NCBI RefSeq assembly: GCF_002843605.1
Contig: NZ_CP025263.1
Span: 936,501 to 1,000,500, forward strand
Direction: 5' to 3'
Source of the DNA: Pseudomonas sp. S09G 359
GTDB lineage: Bacteria > Pseudomonadota > Gammaproteobacteria > Pseudomonadales > Pseudomonadaceae
DNA length: 64,000 bases
Shown: positions 37,501 through 46,560 of the stretch, piece by piece
Numbering within the stretch: position 1 is the first letter of the stretch
How the letters are laid out: every line of letters starts with the position of its first letter
Notes under the pieces: model-generated
Databases searched by the model: none
Told to the model about the DNA's origin: nothing
What the model saw: the letters and a program-made list of their open reading frames with translations, nothing else
Program-made: the position numbers and the translations under genes

Positions 37501-38418
37501 TCAGGCGGCGTTCTTGAGTTTCGGGTCCAGCGCATCGCGCAGGCCGTCGCCCATCAAGTTGATTGCCAGCACGCTGAGCAAAATGGTCAAACCAGGCAGG
37601 CTCACCACCCACCAGGCGCGTTCGATGTAGTCACGGGCCGAAGCCAGCATGGTGCCCCACTCCGGGGTTGGCGGTTGTACGCCAAGGCCAAGGAAGCCCA
37701 GGGCCGCGGCATCGAGGATCGCCGAAGAGAAACTCAGGGTGGCCTGTACGATCAGCGGTGCCATGCAGTTAGGCAGCACGGTGATGAACATCAGGCGCGG
37801 CAGGCCGGCGCCGGCGAGGCGGGCGGCAGTTACGTAGTCGCGGTTCAATTCGCCCATCACCGCCGCGCGGGTCAGACGGACATAGGATGGCAGCGACACG
37901 ATAGCAATGGCGATCACGGTGTTGATCAGGCCAGGGCCGAGGATCGCGACAATGGCAACGGCCAGCAGCAGCGACGGCAGGGCCAGCATGATGTCCATCA
38001 AGCGCATGATGGTCGGGCCGAGCAAGCGCGGGAAGAACCCGGCGAACAGACCCAGCAGGATGCCCGGGATCAGCGACATCACCACCGACGACAAGCCGAT
38101 CAGCAGCGATAGGCGCGAGCCCTGGATCAGGCGTGAGAGCAAGTCGCGGCCGAGTTCGTCGGTACCGAGCAGGAACTGGATCTGCCCGCCTTCCAGCCAC
38201 GACGGCGGGGTCAGCATGAAGTCGCGGTATTGCTCGCTGGGGTTATGCGGCGCCACCCAAGGGGCGAAGATCGCGCAGAACACGATCAGCAGCATGAACA
38301 GCAGGCCGGCAACCGCGCCTTTGTTCTTGGAGAAGGCTTGCCAGAATTCTTTGTACGGGGACGGGTACAGCAGGCTTTGATCGACTGCTGACACTGGAGT
38401 AGGTGTGGTCATGGTCAT
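37501..38418 (-). CDS. dppC: Dipeptide ABC transporter, permease DppC
   Basis: A 305-aa inner-membrane permease with the N-terminal OppC_N segment ([21 protein letters not shown]) and about six helices. The EAA loop is in [21 protein letters not shown] at about residues 195-215. The start ATG at 38418 lies four bases after the dppB stop; a second ATG at 38412 is possible. It forms the membrane channel with DppB. Confidence 0.95.
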   Translation of the reverse strand: MTMTTPTPVSAVDQSLLYPSPYKEFWQAFSKNKGAVAGLLFMLLIVFCAIFAPWVAPHNPSEQYRDFMLTPPSWLEGGQIQFLLGTDELGRDLLSRLIQGSRLSLLIGLSSVVMSLIPGILLGLFAGFFPRLLGPTIMRLMDIMLALPSLLLAVAIVAILGPGLINTVIAIAIVSLPSYVRLTRAAVMGELNRDYVTAARLAGAGLPRLMFITVLPNCMAPLIVQATLSFSSAILDAAALGFLGLGVQPPTPEWGTMLASARDYIERAWWVVSLPGLTILLSVLAINLMGDGLRDALDPKLKNAA

Positions 38419-38422
38419 GATC

Positions 38423-39433
38423 TCAGCGCTGGTGACGGATGCGTGGGTTGGCGAAGCCGTAGAGGATATCCACCACGAAGTTCACCAGGATCACCAGGCA
38501 GGCGATCAGCAGGATGCCGTTTTGCACCACCGGGTAGTCCCGCGCGCCAATGGCTTCGATCAGCCATTTGCCGATGCCAGGCCACGAGAAGATGGTTTCG
38601 GTCAGTACCGCACCGGCCAGCAGGGTACCGACTTGCAGGCCGACCACGGTGAGTACCGGGATCAGCGCGTTACGCAGGCCGTGTACGAATACTACGCGTG
38701 CCGGCGACAGGCCCTTGGCCTTGGCGGTGCGGATGTAGTCTTCACGCAACACTTCGAGCATCGACGAACGGGTCATCCGCGCAATCACTGCCAGCGGGAT
38801 GGTGCCGAGCACGATGGCCGGCAGGATCAGGTGGTGCAGGGCGTCCCAGAACGCGTCCGGCTCGTCGGCCAGCAGGGTGTCGATCAGCATGAAGCCGGTG
38901 CGCGGCTCGATGTCGTAGAGCAGGTCGATCCGCCCGGAAACCGGGGTCCAGCCCAGGCTTACCGAGAAGAACATGATCAGGATCAGGCCCCACCAGAAGA
39001 TCGGCATCGAATATCCCGCCAGGGAGATGCCCATCACCCCGTGGTCGAACAGGGATCCTCGCTTGAGTGCCGCGATCACCCCGGCCAACAGGCCCAGGAT
39101 ACCGGCGAACAACAGGGCGGCCATGGACAGTTCCAGGGTCGCCGGGAAGAGCGCGGTGAACTCGGTCCACACGCTGGTGCGCGTGCGCAGGGATTCACCC
39201 AGGTCGCCTTGGGCGAGCTTGCCGACATAGTCCAGGTATTGCGCATACAGCGGCTTGTTAAGGCCAAGGCGTTCCATTGCCTGTGCGTGCATCTCGGGGT
39301 CGACGCGGCGTTCGCCCATCATGACTTCGACGGGGTCGCCAGGGATCATGCGAATTAACGCAAACGTCAACAAAGTGATGCCGAAAAACGTGGGGATCAG
39401 TAACCCCAGTCGGCGGGCAATAAAACTAAACAT
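38423..39433 (-). CDS. dppB: Dipeptide ABC transporter, permease DppB
   Basis: A 336-aa permease typical of DppB/OppB. The N-terminus MFSFIARRLGLLIPTFFGIT is followed by the large periplasmic loop (PGDPVEVMMGERR) and about six helices. The EAA loop lies in DYIRTAKAKGLSPARVVFVH at about residues 228-247. The ATG at 39433 with GAGG upstream is preferred to the reading beginning at 39475. It follows the dppA4-type binding protein gene by 76 bp. Confidence 0.95.
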   Translation of the reverse strand: MFSFIARRLGLLIPTFFGITLLTFALIRMIPGDPVEVMMGERRVDPEMHAQAMERLGLNKPLYAQYLDYVGKLAQGDLGESLRTRTSVWTEFTALFPATLELSMAALLFAGILGLLAGVIAALKRGSLFDHGVMGISLAGYSMPIFWWGLILIMFFSVSLGWTPVSGRIDLLYDIEPRTGFMLIDTLLADEPDAFWDALHHLILPAIVLGTIPLAVIARMTRSSMLEVLREDYIRTAKAKGLSPARVVFVHGLRNALIPVLTVVGLQVGTLLAGAVLTETIFSWPGIGKWLIEAIGARDYPVVQNGILLIACLVILVNFVVDILYGFANPRIRHQR

Positions 39434-39509
39434 CTTGTTGTGTACCTCAATCAGCCGGTTAGGCAGGTTCGGCACCGTCCTGGTGGGCGGTGCCGAGCGT
39501 TTCTCTTAT

Positions 39510-41108
39510 TTACTTCACCTGAGTGGTGGCGAAGTTATTTGTGGTCAGAGGGCTTTGGGTATAACCCTCGACGTTCTTACGCATGGCGGTAAACATTTTC
39601 GGGTAAGCCATGGGAATCCATGGTTGGTCCTTGTCGAAAACGTCCAGTGCTTGTTCATAGAGTGCGGCACGCTGGGTGGGTTCAGCGTCAGCGCGCGCCT
39701 TGTCGATCAAGTCTTGAAACTCTTTGTTACACCAGCGCGCGTAGTTTTCGCCGTTTTTGGCGGCATCGCAACTCAGGTTAGGGGTGAGGAAGTTATCCGG
39801 GTCCCCGTTATCCCCCGCCCAACCGGCAGAAACCATGTCGTGCTCGCCGGCTTTGGCGCGCTTGAGCATTTCGCCCCATTCCATGACCTTGATGTTCACT
39901 TTCAAGCCGATCTGGGCCAGATCCGCCTGCATGCGCTGGGCGCCGAGCATCGGGTTGGGGTTGGTCGGGCCGCCGCCGTTGCGGGTGAACAGGGTGAATT
40001 CGGTGCCTTCCGGTACACCGGCTTCCTTGAGCAGGGCGCGGGCCTTGTCGAGGTCGCGTGGCGGGTTTTTCAGTTTGTCGTTGAAGCCCAGCAGGGTCGG
40101 TGGGTACGGGCCGGTGGCGTCGACGGCGTTGCCTTTGCCATACAACGACTCGTTGTAGCCTTTCTTGTCGAACGCGATGTTGATCGCGTGACGCACGCGT
40201 GCGTCGCTCATGTACTTGTGGGTGGTGTTCAGGGCGGTATAGGCGGTGGTCATCGCCGCCAGCTCCGCGACTTTCAGGTTCGGGTCGGCCTTCATGCTCG
40301 GCACGTCATCCGGTTTCGGATACAGCGCGACCTGGCATTCGTTGGCCTTGAGTTTCTGCAGGCGCACGTTGTTATCGGTGGTAATCGCCAGGATCAGCGG
40401 ATCAGCCGGTGGCTTGCCACGGAAGTAGTCCGGGTTGGCCTTGAAACGCACCTGGGCGTCCTTGGCGTAGCGGGTGAAGATGAACGGCCCGGTGCCGATC
40501 GGCTTGGCGTTCAGGTCATCGGTCTTGCCGGCCTTGAGCAACTGGTCGGCGTATTCGGCGGAGTGGATCGAAGAAAACGCCATGGCCAGGTCGGCCAGGA
40601 ACGGTGCTTCAGGGCGGGTCAGGGTGAAGACCACAGTGTGATCGTCGGTCTTGGTCACGCTCTTGAGCAGTTCCTTGAAGCCCATGCTTTCAAAGTACGG
40701 GTAGCCCACGTTGGACTTGTTGTGCCACGGGTGATTCGGGTCCAGCTGGCGCTGGAAGCTCCAAAGCACGTCGTCGGCATTCAGGTTGCGCGTGGGTTTG
40801 AAATAGTCGGTGGTGTGGAACTTGATGTCGTCACGCAGGTGGAACGTGTAGGTCAGGCCATCGGCGCTGATCTCGGGCAGGTCTTTGGCCAGCGCGGGGA
40901 TGACTTCGGTGGTGCCGGGCTTGAAGTCCACCAGGCGGTTGAACATGGTTTCCGCGGCGGCGTCAGCGGTGACGGCCGTGGTGTACAGGACCGGATCGAA
41001 ACCCTCCGGGCTGGCTTCGGTGCAGACCACCAGCGGTTTGGCCGAAATGCCCACAGCCACGCTCAAAAGGGCGGCAGCAATGGCGGCTTGTAGCGGAAGC
41101 ATTTTCAT
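39510..41108 (-). CDS. Dipeptide/oligopeptide-binding protein, DppA4-type
   Basis: A 532-aa periplasmic binding protein of SBP family 5. Signal peptide about residues 1-23 (AVGISA). Conserved parts: LVVCTEASPEGFDP, YTFHLRDDIKFHTTDYFKPTR (landmark near residue 95), GTGPFIF near residue 205, and AGWAGDNGDPDNFLTP. It is the binding protein adjacent to dppBCDF and is the most diverged of the four here, corresponding to PA4502. Peptide ligand range cannot be read from sequence. A hairpin at 41148-41174 separates it from opdP. Confidence 0.92.
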   Translation of the reverse strand: MKMLPLQAAIAAALLSVAVGISAKPLVVCTEASPEGFDPVLYTTAVTADAAAETMFNRLVDFKPGTTEVIPALAKDLPEISADGLTYTFHLRDDIKFHTTDYFKPTRNLNADDVLWSFQRQLDPNHPWHNKSNVGYPYFESMGFKELLKSVTKTDDHTVVFTLTRPEAPFLADLAMAFSSIHSAEYADQLLKAGKTDDLNAKPIGTGPFIFTRYAKDAQVRFKANPDYFRGKPPADPLILAITTDNNVRLQKLKANECQVALYPKPDDVPSMKADPNLKVAELAAMTTAYTALNTTHKYMSDARVRHAINIAFDKKGYNESLYGKGNAVDATGPYPPTLLGFNDKLKNPPRDLDKARALLKEAGVPEGTEFTLFTRNGGGPTNPNPMLGAQRMQADLAQIGLKVNIKVMEWGEMLKRAKAGEHDMVSAGWAGDNGDPDNFLTPNLSCDAAKNGENYARWCNKEFQDLIDKARADAEPTQRAALYEQALDVFDKDQPWIPMAYPKMFTAMRKNVEGYTQSPLTTNNFATTQVK

Positions 41109-41147
41109 TCAGAGCCCTCTGCAATCGATGGGACCAGACAAGCGTAG

Positions 41148-41174
41148 ACGCCGGGCTCGTCCTGAGCCCGGCGT
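41148..41174. terminator. Hairpin between opdP and the dppA4-type gene
   Basis: ACGCCGGGCT and AGCCCGGCGT, perfect 10 bp around a 7-nt loop. On the minus strand no T-run follows, so it could allow partial read-through from opdP into dppA and dppBCDF. Confidence 0.65.
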
Positions 41175-41188
41175 TTACCTGGTACTAA

Positions 41189-42592
41189 TTAAAGAATGTT
41201 GAACGGGATGGTGGTAACCAGACGGAATTCTTTGATGCTGCCGTCGGATTGGTTGGCGCTGGCACGGTGTTCCACGTAGGTGGCACGAATCGCGGTGGCC
41301 TTGAGTGGGCCGCTCTGGATTGCGTAGCTCGCGCCGACACCGTATTCCTGATGCTTCTCGCCATCCTGGGTCAAAATCTGCGCGCCGTAGCCGAGTGCGC
41401 CGTTGCCGCTACGGTAGTGAGTACCATCGATGCCCCAGCCGCGAGCGGAGTAGGCGTTGAACTTCAGGCCTGGGACGCCGTATTCGGCCATGTTGATGGC
41501 GTAGGCGATCTGGAACGATTTCTCGTTCGGGCCGTTGAAGTCGGACGTCAGGGAGTTGGCCAGGTAGATGCCGTTGGTTTCGTGCAGGTAGTCGAAGTAC
41601 TCGTTACCGTCTACTGCCTGATAGGAGAAGGTCAGGCTGTGAGCCTGGTGAGCCAGGCCGAGCGACAGCGAGTAGGTATCGTTGTCGATCTCGCCCATCA
41701 GCGCTTTGCCTTCGTCCACGGTCTTGTAGTAGTTCAGGCCGGTGGTGAGGGACAGGGTCTGGCTGTCACCCAACTCGTGGGTTGCGCCGAAGTAGTACTG
41801 GTTCCAGAAGTCCTTGACGTTGGCACCGAAGACGCTGGTCTTCAGGCTCTTGAACGGCTGGTAGTTGGCACCCAGGGTGTAGACCTTGTCGGTGGTCGCG
41901 CCACCTGCGCCGCCTGCGCTGTACTCGGAACGGAATTTCGACAGGCTCTGTTCGGTACGTGGCGAAACGCGGTCAAACGCGCCGCCCTGGAACGACAGGT
42001 TGCTGAACTCTTCGCTGTTGAAGCTCACGCCCTGGAAGCTCGACGGCAGCGCACGGTTGCCGATGGTGTCGACGATTGGCGTGCTGAAGTTCTGACGACC
42101 GGCGGTCAGCGTGGTGTTCGATACGCGGAACTGCACGTTGGCCAGGCCCAGTTTGCTCCACTGGTCTACAGCGTTGCCGTCGGAATCAGCCAGGGTACGG
42201 TTGGAGCCGCCCTTGATGTCGCGCTTGCTGCGGTCCAGAACCAGGGCGTTGTACACCGCTACTTCGGTCTTCACGCCTACAGTGCCCTGGGTGAAACCCG
42301 AGCTGGCGTTGATGATGGTGCCCTGTACCCAGTTGGTACGATTACGGTCGGTCTTGGCTACGCCATGCTCGGTGTAGTCGAAGGAACCGCCACGATAGAG
42401 GCTTTCGTGGGAGTACCAGTTACGCGTGGTGCCGCCCAGGCTGAAATCTTCGATGAAGCCTTTGGCTTCGCCTTGGGCGCTGGAGCCGGCCAATGTGGTA
42501 GGAACGAAGTCCTGGCTGGCGGGTTCAGCGTAGGCGGTGGCCGTGATGCTGCTGATGGCCAGGGCCAGAAGCGCTTTGCTGCTCAGTTTCAT
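41189..42592 (-). CDS. opdP: OprD-family outer-membrane porin (OpdP-type)
   Basis: A 467-aa outer-membrane porin of the OprD family for small peptides; OpdP of P. aeruginosa takes glycine-glutamate and lies at the same place (PA4501). Signal peptide MKLSSKALLALAISSITATAYA, then FIEDFSLGGTTRNWYSHE and other strands of the 18-strand barrel, for example VQFRVSNTTLTAGRQNFSTP. The C-terminus FRLVTTIPFNIL is typical of the family. The ATG at 42592 follows AAAGGAG at eight bases. Two perfect palindromes lie 85-112 bp upstream. Confidence 0.93.
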   Translation of the reverse strand: MKLSSKALLALAISSITATAYAEPASQDFVPTTLAGSSAQGEAKGFIEDFSLGGTTRNWYSHESLYRGGSFDYTEHGVAKTDRNRTNWVQGTIINASSGFTQGTVGVKTEVAVYNALVLDRSKRDIKGGSNRTLADSDGNAVDQWSKLGLANVQFRVSNTTLTAGRQNFSTPIVDTIGNRALPSSFQGVSFNSEEFSNLSFQGGAFDRVSPRTEQSLSKFRSEYSAGGAGGATTDKVYTLGANYQPFKSLKTSVFGANVKDFWNQYYFGATHELGDSQTLSLTTGLNYYKTVDEGKALMGEIDNDTYSLSLGLAHQAHSLTFSYQAVDGNEYFDYLHETNGIYLANSLTSDFNGPNEKSFQIAYAINMAEYGVPGLKFNAYSARGWGIDGTHYRSGNGALGYGAQILTQDGEKHQEYGVGASYAIQSGPLKATAIRATYVEHRASANQSDGSIKEFRLVTTIPFNIL

Positions 42593-42676
42593 GGGTGAAG
42601 CTCCTTTGGTTCTCTTTTTAATGCCGGTCTTTTTTGGTGATCCGGCTATTTGGGTGTGTAACTCGTTCAAGCTAGT

Positions 42677-42704
42677 GCAAACGTTTGCCGTGGGAAATTT
42701 CCCA
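42677..42704. promoter_or_regulatory. Tandem perfect palindromes upstream of opdP
   Basis: GCAAACGTTTGC (42677-42688) and TGGGAAATTTCCCA (42691-42704), two bases apart. The first has the LacI-family core AAACGTTT also found in the Cra site of the fru operon. ACGTTTGCCG recurs at 42718-42727. Probably operators for opdP. Confidence 0.6.
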
Positions 42705-42764
42705 ACAAAAGGCTGCACGTTTGCCGGAGAGCGGTTTCCCGCCCTCCTGCATCCGGTTATTTTC

Positions 42765-44369
42765 TTATGGGGTAATGCTGACGCCCGAGAACACGTTGCG
42801 GCCGAAGGGGCTCACTTTGAAACCTTCGACTTTGGCGCTTAACGGCTGGTTGACCGTCGAGTGGGCGACTGGCGTGATCGGCACCTGCTGCTTGAGCAGT
42901 TGCTGCGCCTGTTTGTACAGAACAGTCCGTTGTTCGCGGTCGGTGACGACCTTGGCTTGCTTGATCAGCTTGTCGTACGCCGGGTCACACCACATGGAGT
43001 AGTTGTTCCCGCCGATGGCGTCGCAGCTGTAGAGGGTGCCCAGCCAGTTGTCCGGGTCACCGTTGTCGCCGGTCCAGCCGATCAGGCTGATATCGTGCTC
43101 ACCGTTCTTGGTGCGCTTGATGTATTCGCCCCACTCGTAGCTGACGATCTTGACCTTGAGGCCGATCTTGGCCCAGTCGCTTTGCAGCATCTCGGCCATC
43201 AGCTTGGCATTGGGGTTGTACGGACGTTGCACCGGCATCGCCCACAGGGTGATTTCGGTGCCTTCCTTCACGCCGGCGGCCTTGAGCAGTTCCTTGGCTT
43301 TTTCCGGGTTGTAGGCGGCGTCCTTGATGGTCTCGTCGTAAGACCATTGGGTCGGCGGCATGGCGTTGACCGCCAGTTGCCCCGCGCCCTGGTACACGGC
43401 ATTCAGGATGCTTTGCTTGTTCACCGCCATGTCCAGCGCCTGGCGCACTTCGAGCTGGTCGAAGGGTTTGTGGCGCACGTTGTAGGCGATATAGCCGAGG
43501 TTGAACCCGGGCTTGGTCAGCAGTTGCAGGTTCGGGTCGGCCTTGAGGGCGTCCACATCCGCTGGGCGCGGGTGCAGGGTGACCTGGCATTCACCGGCCT
43601 TGAGCTTCTGCACGCGCACCGACGCGTCGGTGTTGATGGCGAAAATCAGCTGGTCCAGCTTGACCCGGCTCGGGTCCCAGTACTGTTTGTTGCCCACGTA
43701 GCGGATCTGCGAGTCTTTCTGATAGCGCTGGAACACGAACGGGCCAGTGCCGATCGGCTTCTGGTTGATGTCGCTGGGCTTGCCGCTCTTGAGCAACTGC
43801 TCGGCGTACTCGGCCGAGAGGATGGAGGCGAAGCTCATGGCGATGTTTTGCACGAACGCGGCGTCCACCGAGTTCAGGGTCATCACCACGGTGTGCGGGT
43901 CGGTTTTCTCGACCTTGGCAATGTTCTTGTTCAGGCTCATCCCGTTGAAGTACGGAAACTCGGTGGGGTAGGCCTTGCGAAACGGGTGGTCGGGGTCAAG
44001 CATGCGGTTGAAGGTGAACAGCACGTCGTCGGCGTTGAAGTCCCGCGTCGGCTTGAATTCCTTGCTGCTGTGGAATTTCACCCCTTCACGCAGGTGAAAG
44101 GTGTAGGTCAGGCCGTCTTCGGAAATATCCCACTTGGTCGCTAGCCCAGGCACCACGTTGGTCGCGCCTTTTTCAAACTCTACAAGGCGGTTGTACAGCG
44201 GTTCGGCCGCGTCGTTGTCGGTGGCCGTGGTGTATTGCGCAGTGTCAAAGCCCGCCGGGCTGCCTTCGGAGCAGAACACCAGGCTCTTCTTGTCGGCGGC
44301 CTGGCCCATCGTGGCCACAGCCAGCAGGCTGGTGGCAAACATTGCGGATAGAACGGTGGTATGGCGCAT
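42765..44369 (-). CDS. Dipeptide-binding protein, DppA3-type
   Basis: A 534-aa SBP family 5 protein. Signal peptide ends near residue 24 (MGQAADK). Conserved sections: LVFCSEGSPAGFDTAQYTT, FHLREGVKFHSSKEFKPTRD near residue 95, GTGPFVFQRYQKDSQIRY, GFNLGYIAYNVRHKPF and WTGDNGDPDNWLGTLYSCD. Clearly paralogous to the next two genes. It occupies the dppA3 place next to opdP (PA4500). Upstream, a CCCTGGC/GCCAGGG hairpin at 44414-44432 lies in the leader. Confidence 0.92.
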   Translation of the reverse strand: MRHTTVLSAMFATSLLAVATMGQAADKKSLVFCSEGSPAGFDTAQYTTATDNDAAEPLYNRLVEFEKGATNVVPGLATKWDISEDGLTYTFHLREGVKFHSSKEFKPTRDFNADDVLFTFNRMLDPDHPFRKAYPTEFPYFNGMSLNKNIAKVEKTDPHTVVMTLNSVDAAFVQNIAMSFASILSAEYAEQLLKSGKPSDINQKPIGTGPFVFQRYQKDSQIRYVGNKQYWDPSRVKLDQLIFAINTDASVRVQKLKAGECQVTLHPRPADVDALKADPNLQLLTKPGFNLGYIAYNVRHKPFDQLEVRQALDMAVNKQSILNAVYQGAGQLAVNAMPPTQWSYDETIKDAAYNPEKAKELLKAAGVKEGTEITLWAMPVQRPYNPNAKLMAEMLQSDWAKIGLKVKIVSYEWGEYIKRTKNGEHDISLIGWTGDNGDPDNWLGTLYSCDAIGGNNYSMWCDPAYDKLIKQAKVVTDREQRTVLYKQAQQLLKQQVPITPVAHSTVNQPLSAKVEGFKVSPFGRNVFSGVSITP

Positions 44370-44673
44370 GACGATCCCGATCCTTGTTTGTAATTGTCAT
44401 CAGCGAGCAATCACCCTGGCTTTCGGCCAGGGAGACATCACTGATCCCACACACAGCAAGTACCTTTTCCATGCTGGCGCTTCTGCTGTCCTACGACGTT
44501 ATGGGCCGCGGACCTGGCAGTAAATGCGCCAAAGTGGATAGACCTTGTAGGCAATAGAACTGCATGTCGCGGTCCGTTGCTGTAGGACGCAGCGGTGACG
44601 AATGCGCTCTGTTGCCTAGGGTCCAGGCGGATGCAATAACGGCGACGTGATGAAACGTCGCCGTTACTGATCC
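44370..44673. other. Intergenic region between DppA3-type and DppA2-type genes
   Basis: A 304-bp gap without a gene. In PAO1 this position holds the dipeptidase mdpA and the repressor psdR. Seen here: a 7-bp stem CCCTGGC-TTTCG-GCCAGGG (44414-44432) near the downstream gene; long-range inverted GTCCTAC/GTAGGAC; and the hairpin at 44638-44665 after the DppA2-type stop. Confidence 0.6.
44638..44665 (-). terminator. Hairpin after the DppA2-type gene
   Basis: AACGGCGACG and CGTCGCCGTT, perfect 10 bp around an 8-nt loop, nine bases past the stop. Only a weak T-rich stretch follows on the minus strand. Confidence 0.7.
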
Positions 44674-46302
44674 TTACTTGCCGCTTACGCTCACGCCGTA
44701 GAAAGAGTTCAAGCCAAACGGGCTGATCTTGAAGTCCTGTACGGTGTTGCGCATGGGTTGATACACCGTCGAGTGCGCGATAGGTGTCATCGGGACTGCA
44801 TCTTTGAGGATATGTTGCGCCTGCTTGTACAGCTCGGTGCGTTTGGCGACGTCCGATGTGGCCTTGGCTTCTTTTACGATGCCGTCGAATTTCTTGTCGC
44901 ACCATTTGGAGAAGTTGTTACCGGCCAGCGAGTCGCAGCCGAACAGCACGTTCAGCCAGTTGTCCGGGTCACCATTGTCGCCGCTCCAGCCAATGATCAT
45001 GGCCTGGTTCTCGCCGCCTTTGGAGCGCTTGATGTACTCGCCCCACTCATAGCTGGTGATCTTGACCTTGAGGCCGATCTTGGACCAGTCGTTTTGCAGC
45101 ATCTCGGCCATCAGCTTGGCGTTCGGGTTGTACGGACGCTGAACCGGCATGGCCCACAGAACGATCTCGGTACCTTCCTTGACGCCAGCTTCCTTGAGCA
45201 GTGCCTTGGCTTTCTCAGGATCGTACTTGGCATCCTTGATGGTGGTGTCATACGACCATTGGGTCGGCGGCATGGCGTTGACGGCCAGTTGGCCCGCGCC
45301 CTGGTACACGGAGTCGATGATCTGCTGTTTGTTTACCGACATGTCCAGTGCCTGACGCACGCGGATGTCTGCCAGCGGGTTTGGTTGGTCGCTGCCCTTG
45401 ACCTTGTCCATCACGTTGTAGGCGATGTAGCCGAGGTTGAAACCGGCCTGGTTCGGCAGTTTCAGGTCCTTGTCTTCGCCCAGCGCCTTGAGGTCGGCCG
45501 GACGTGGGAACAGGGTGACCTGGCATTCGTTTTTCTTCAGCTTCTGGATACGCACCGACGGGTCGGTGGTGATGGCGAAGATCAGGTTGTCGATCTTCAC
45601 GTCTTCAGGTTTCCAGTAGTCCTTGTTGCCGGTGTAGCGGATGTTCGAGTCTTTCTGGTAGCTCTTGAACACGAACGGGCCAGTGCCGATTGGCTTCTGG
45701 TTGATGTCGGCGGCTTTGCCTTCTTTCAACAGTTGCGCGGCGTATTCGGCCGACTGGATCGACGCGAAGCTCATCGCCAGGTTCTGGATGAAGGCCGCGT
45801 CCACGGTGCCAAGGGTGAACTTGACGGTGTGGTCATCGACTTTCTCGATGTTCTTGATATTGGTGTCCATCCCCATGTCCGTGAAGTACGGGAACTCGGT
45901 GGGGTAGGCTTTGCGGAACGGGTCGTCCTTGTTGATCATGCGGTTGAACGTGAACAGCACGTCATCGGCATTGAAGGTACGGGTCGGCTTGAAGTACGCG
46001 GTGGTGTGGAACTTGACGCCGTCGCGCAGATGGAAGGTGTAGGTCAGGCCATCCGGGGACACGTCCCAGTTGGTGGCCAGCCCAGGAATCACAGCGGTGC
46101 CGCCGCGTTCGAACTGGGTCAGACGGTTGAACATGGTTTCGGCCGAGGCATCGAAGTCTGTTCCGGTGGTGTACTGGCCTGGGTCAAAACCAGCCGGGCT
46201 CCCTTCGGAGCAGAACACCAGGTTAGTCGCCGCTTGGGCGAATGGGGCTGCGGCCATAAGGCCTGCGCTCACTAATAACGGAAGGACTGCGTGTTTAAGC
46301 AT
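44674..46302 (-). CDS. Dipeptide-binding protein, DppA2-type
   Basis: A 542-aa SBP family 5 protein, the longest of the set. Signal peptide ends near residue 25 (APFAQAATN). Conserved: LVFCSEGSPAGFDPGQYTTG, YTFHLRDGVKFHTTAYFKPT near residue 90, GTGPFVFKSYQKDSNIRYTG, and WSGDNGDPDNWLNVLFGCDS. It differs from its neighbours by an insertion around MDKVKGSDQPNPLADIRV. The ATG at 46302 follows GAGG by six bases. It has its own leader and 3' hairpin, so it may be expressed separately. Confidence 0.92.
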   Translation of the reverse strand: MLKHAVLPLLVSAGLMAAAPFAQAATNLVFCSEGSPAGFDPGQYTTGTDFDASAETMFNRLTQFERGGTAVIPGLATNWDVSPDGLTYTFHLRDGVKFHTTAYFKPTRTFNADDVLFTFNRMINKDDPFRKAYPTEFPYFTDMGMDTNIKNIEKVDDHTVKFTLGTVDAAFIQNLAMSFASIQSAEYAAQLLKEGKAADINQKPIGTGPFVFKSYQKDSNIRYTGNKDYWKPEDVKIDNLIFAITTDPSVRIQKLKKNECQVTLFPRPADLKALGEDKDLKLPNQAGFNLGYIAYNVMDKVKGSDQPNPLADIRVRQALDMSVNKQQIIDSVYQGAGQLAVNAMPPTQWSYDTTIKDAKYDPEKAKALLKEAGVKEGTEIVLWAMPVQRPYNPNAKLMAEMLQNDWSKIGLKVKITSYEWGEYIKRSKGGENQAMIIGWSGDNGDPDNWLNVLFGCDSLAGNNFSKWCDKKFDGIVKEAKATSDVAKRTELYKQAQHILKDAVPMTPIAHSTVYQPMRNTVQDFKISPFGLNSFYGVSVSGK

Positions 46303-46521
46303 GTTGGCCTCATGATTTGTTGTCATTTTTGGTGGTGAGGGCGACCTCGTGAGTCGGCCTGCGGATACTTATGCAGGCGCCATACCCATTGCAAGATGCT
46401 GAACCGTTGCAATAGGCAAAGAGTGGTACGAACGTACAGGAATGTCGCAATTATGAAAGTTTCTACACAATTGCGTCGTTTTTGAGGGTTTTTTCGGTGC
46501 AGAGGATGCACCAGGAAGGCT

Positions 46522-46549
46522 CAACCGAGGCGTCTAGCGCACTCGGTTG
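46522..46549 (-). terminator. Hairpin after the DppA1-type gene
   Basis: CAACCGAG and CTCGGTTG around a 12-nt loop containing CTAG, 11 bases past the stop. No T-run on the minus strand; a further GGTGCA/TGCACC hairpin lies at 46496-46512. Confidence 0.55.
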
Positions 46550-46560
46550 GGGCGCTGCTG

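Noticed and set aside
44758..46275. 505-aa open frame antisense to the DppA2-type gene; similar ones opposite the other dppA genes
   Set aside because: The same shadow appears opposite each paralogue, as expected from shared codon usage rather than real antisense genes.
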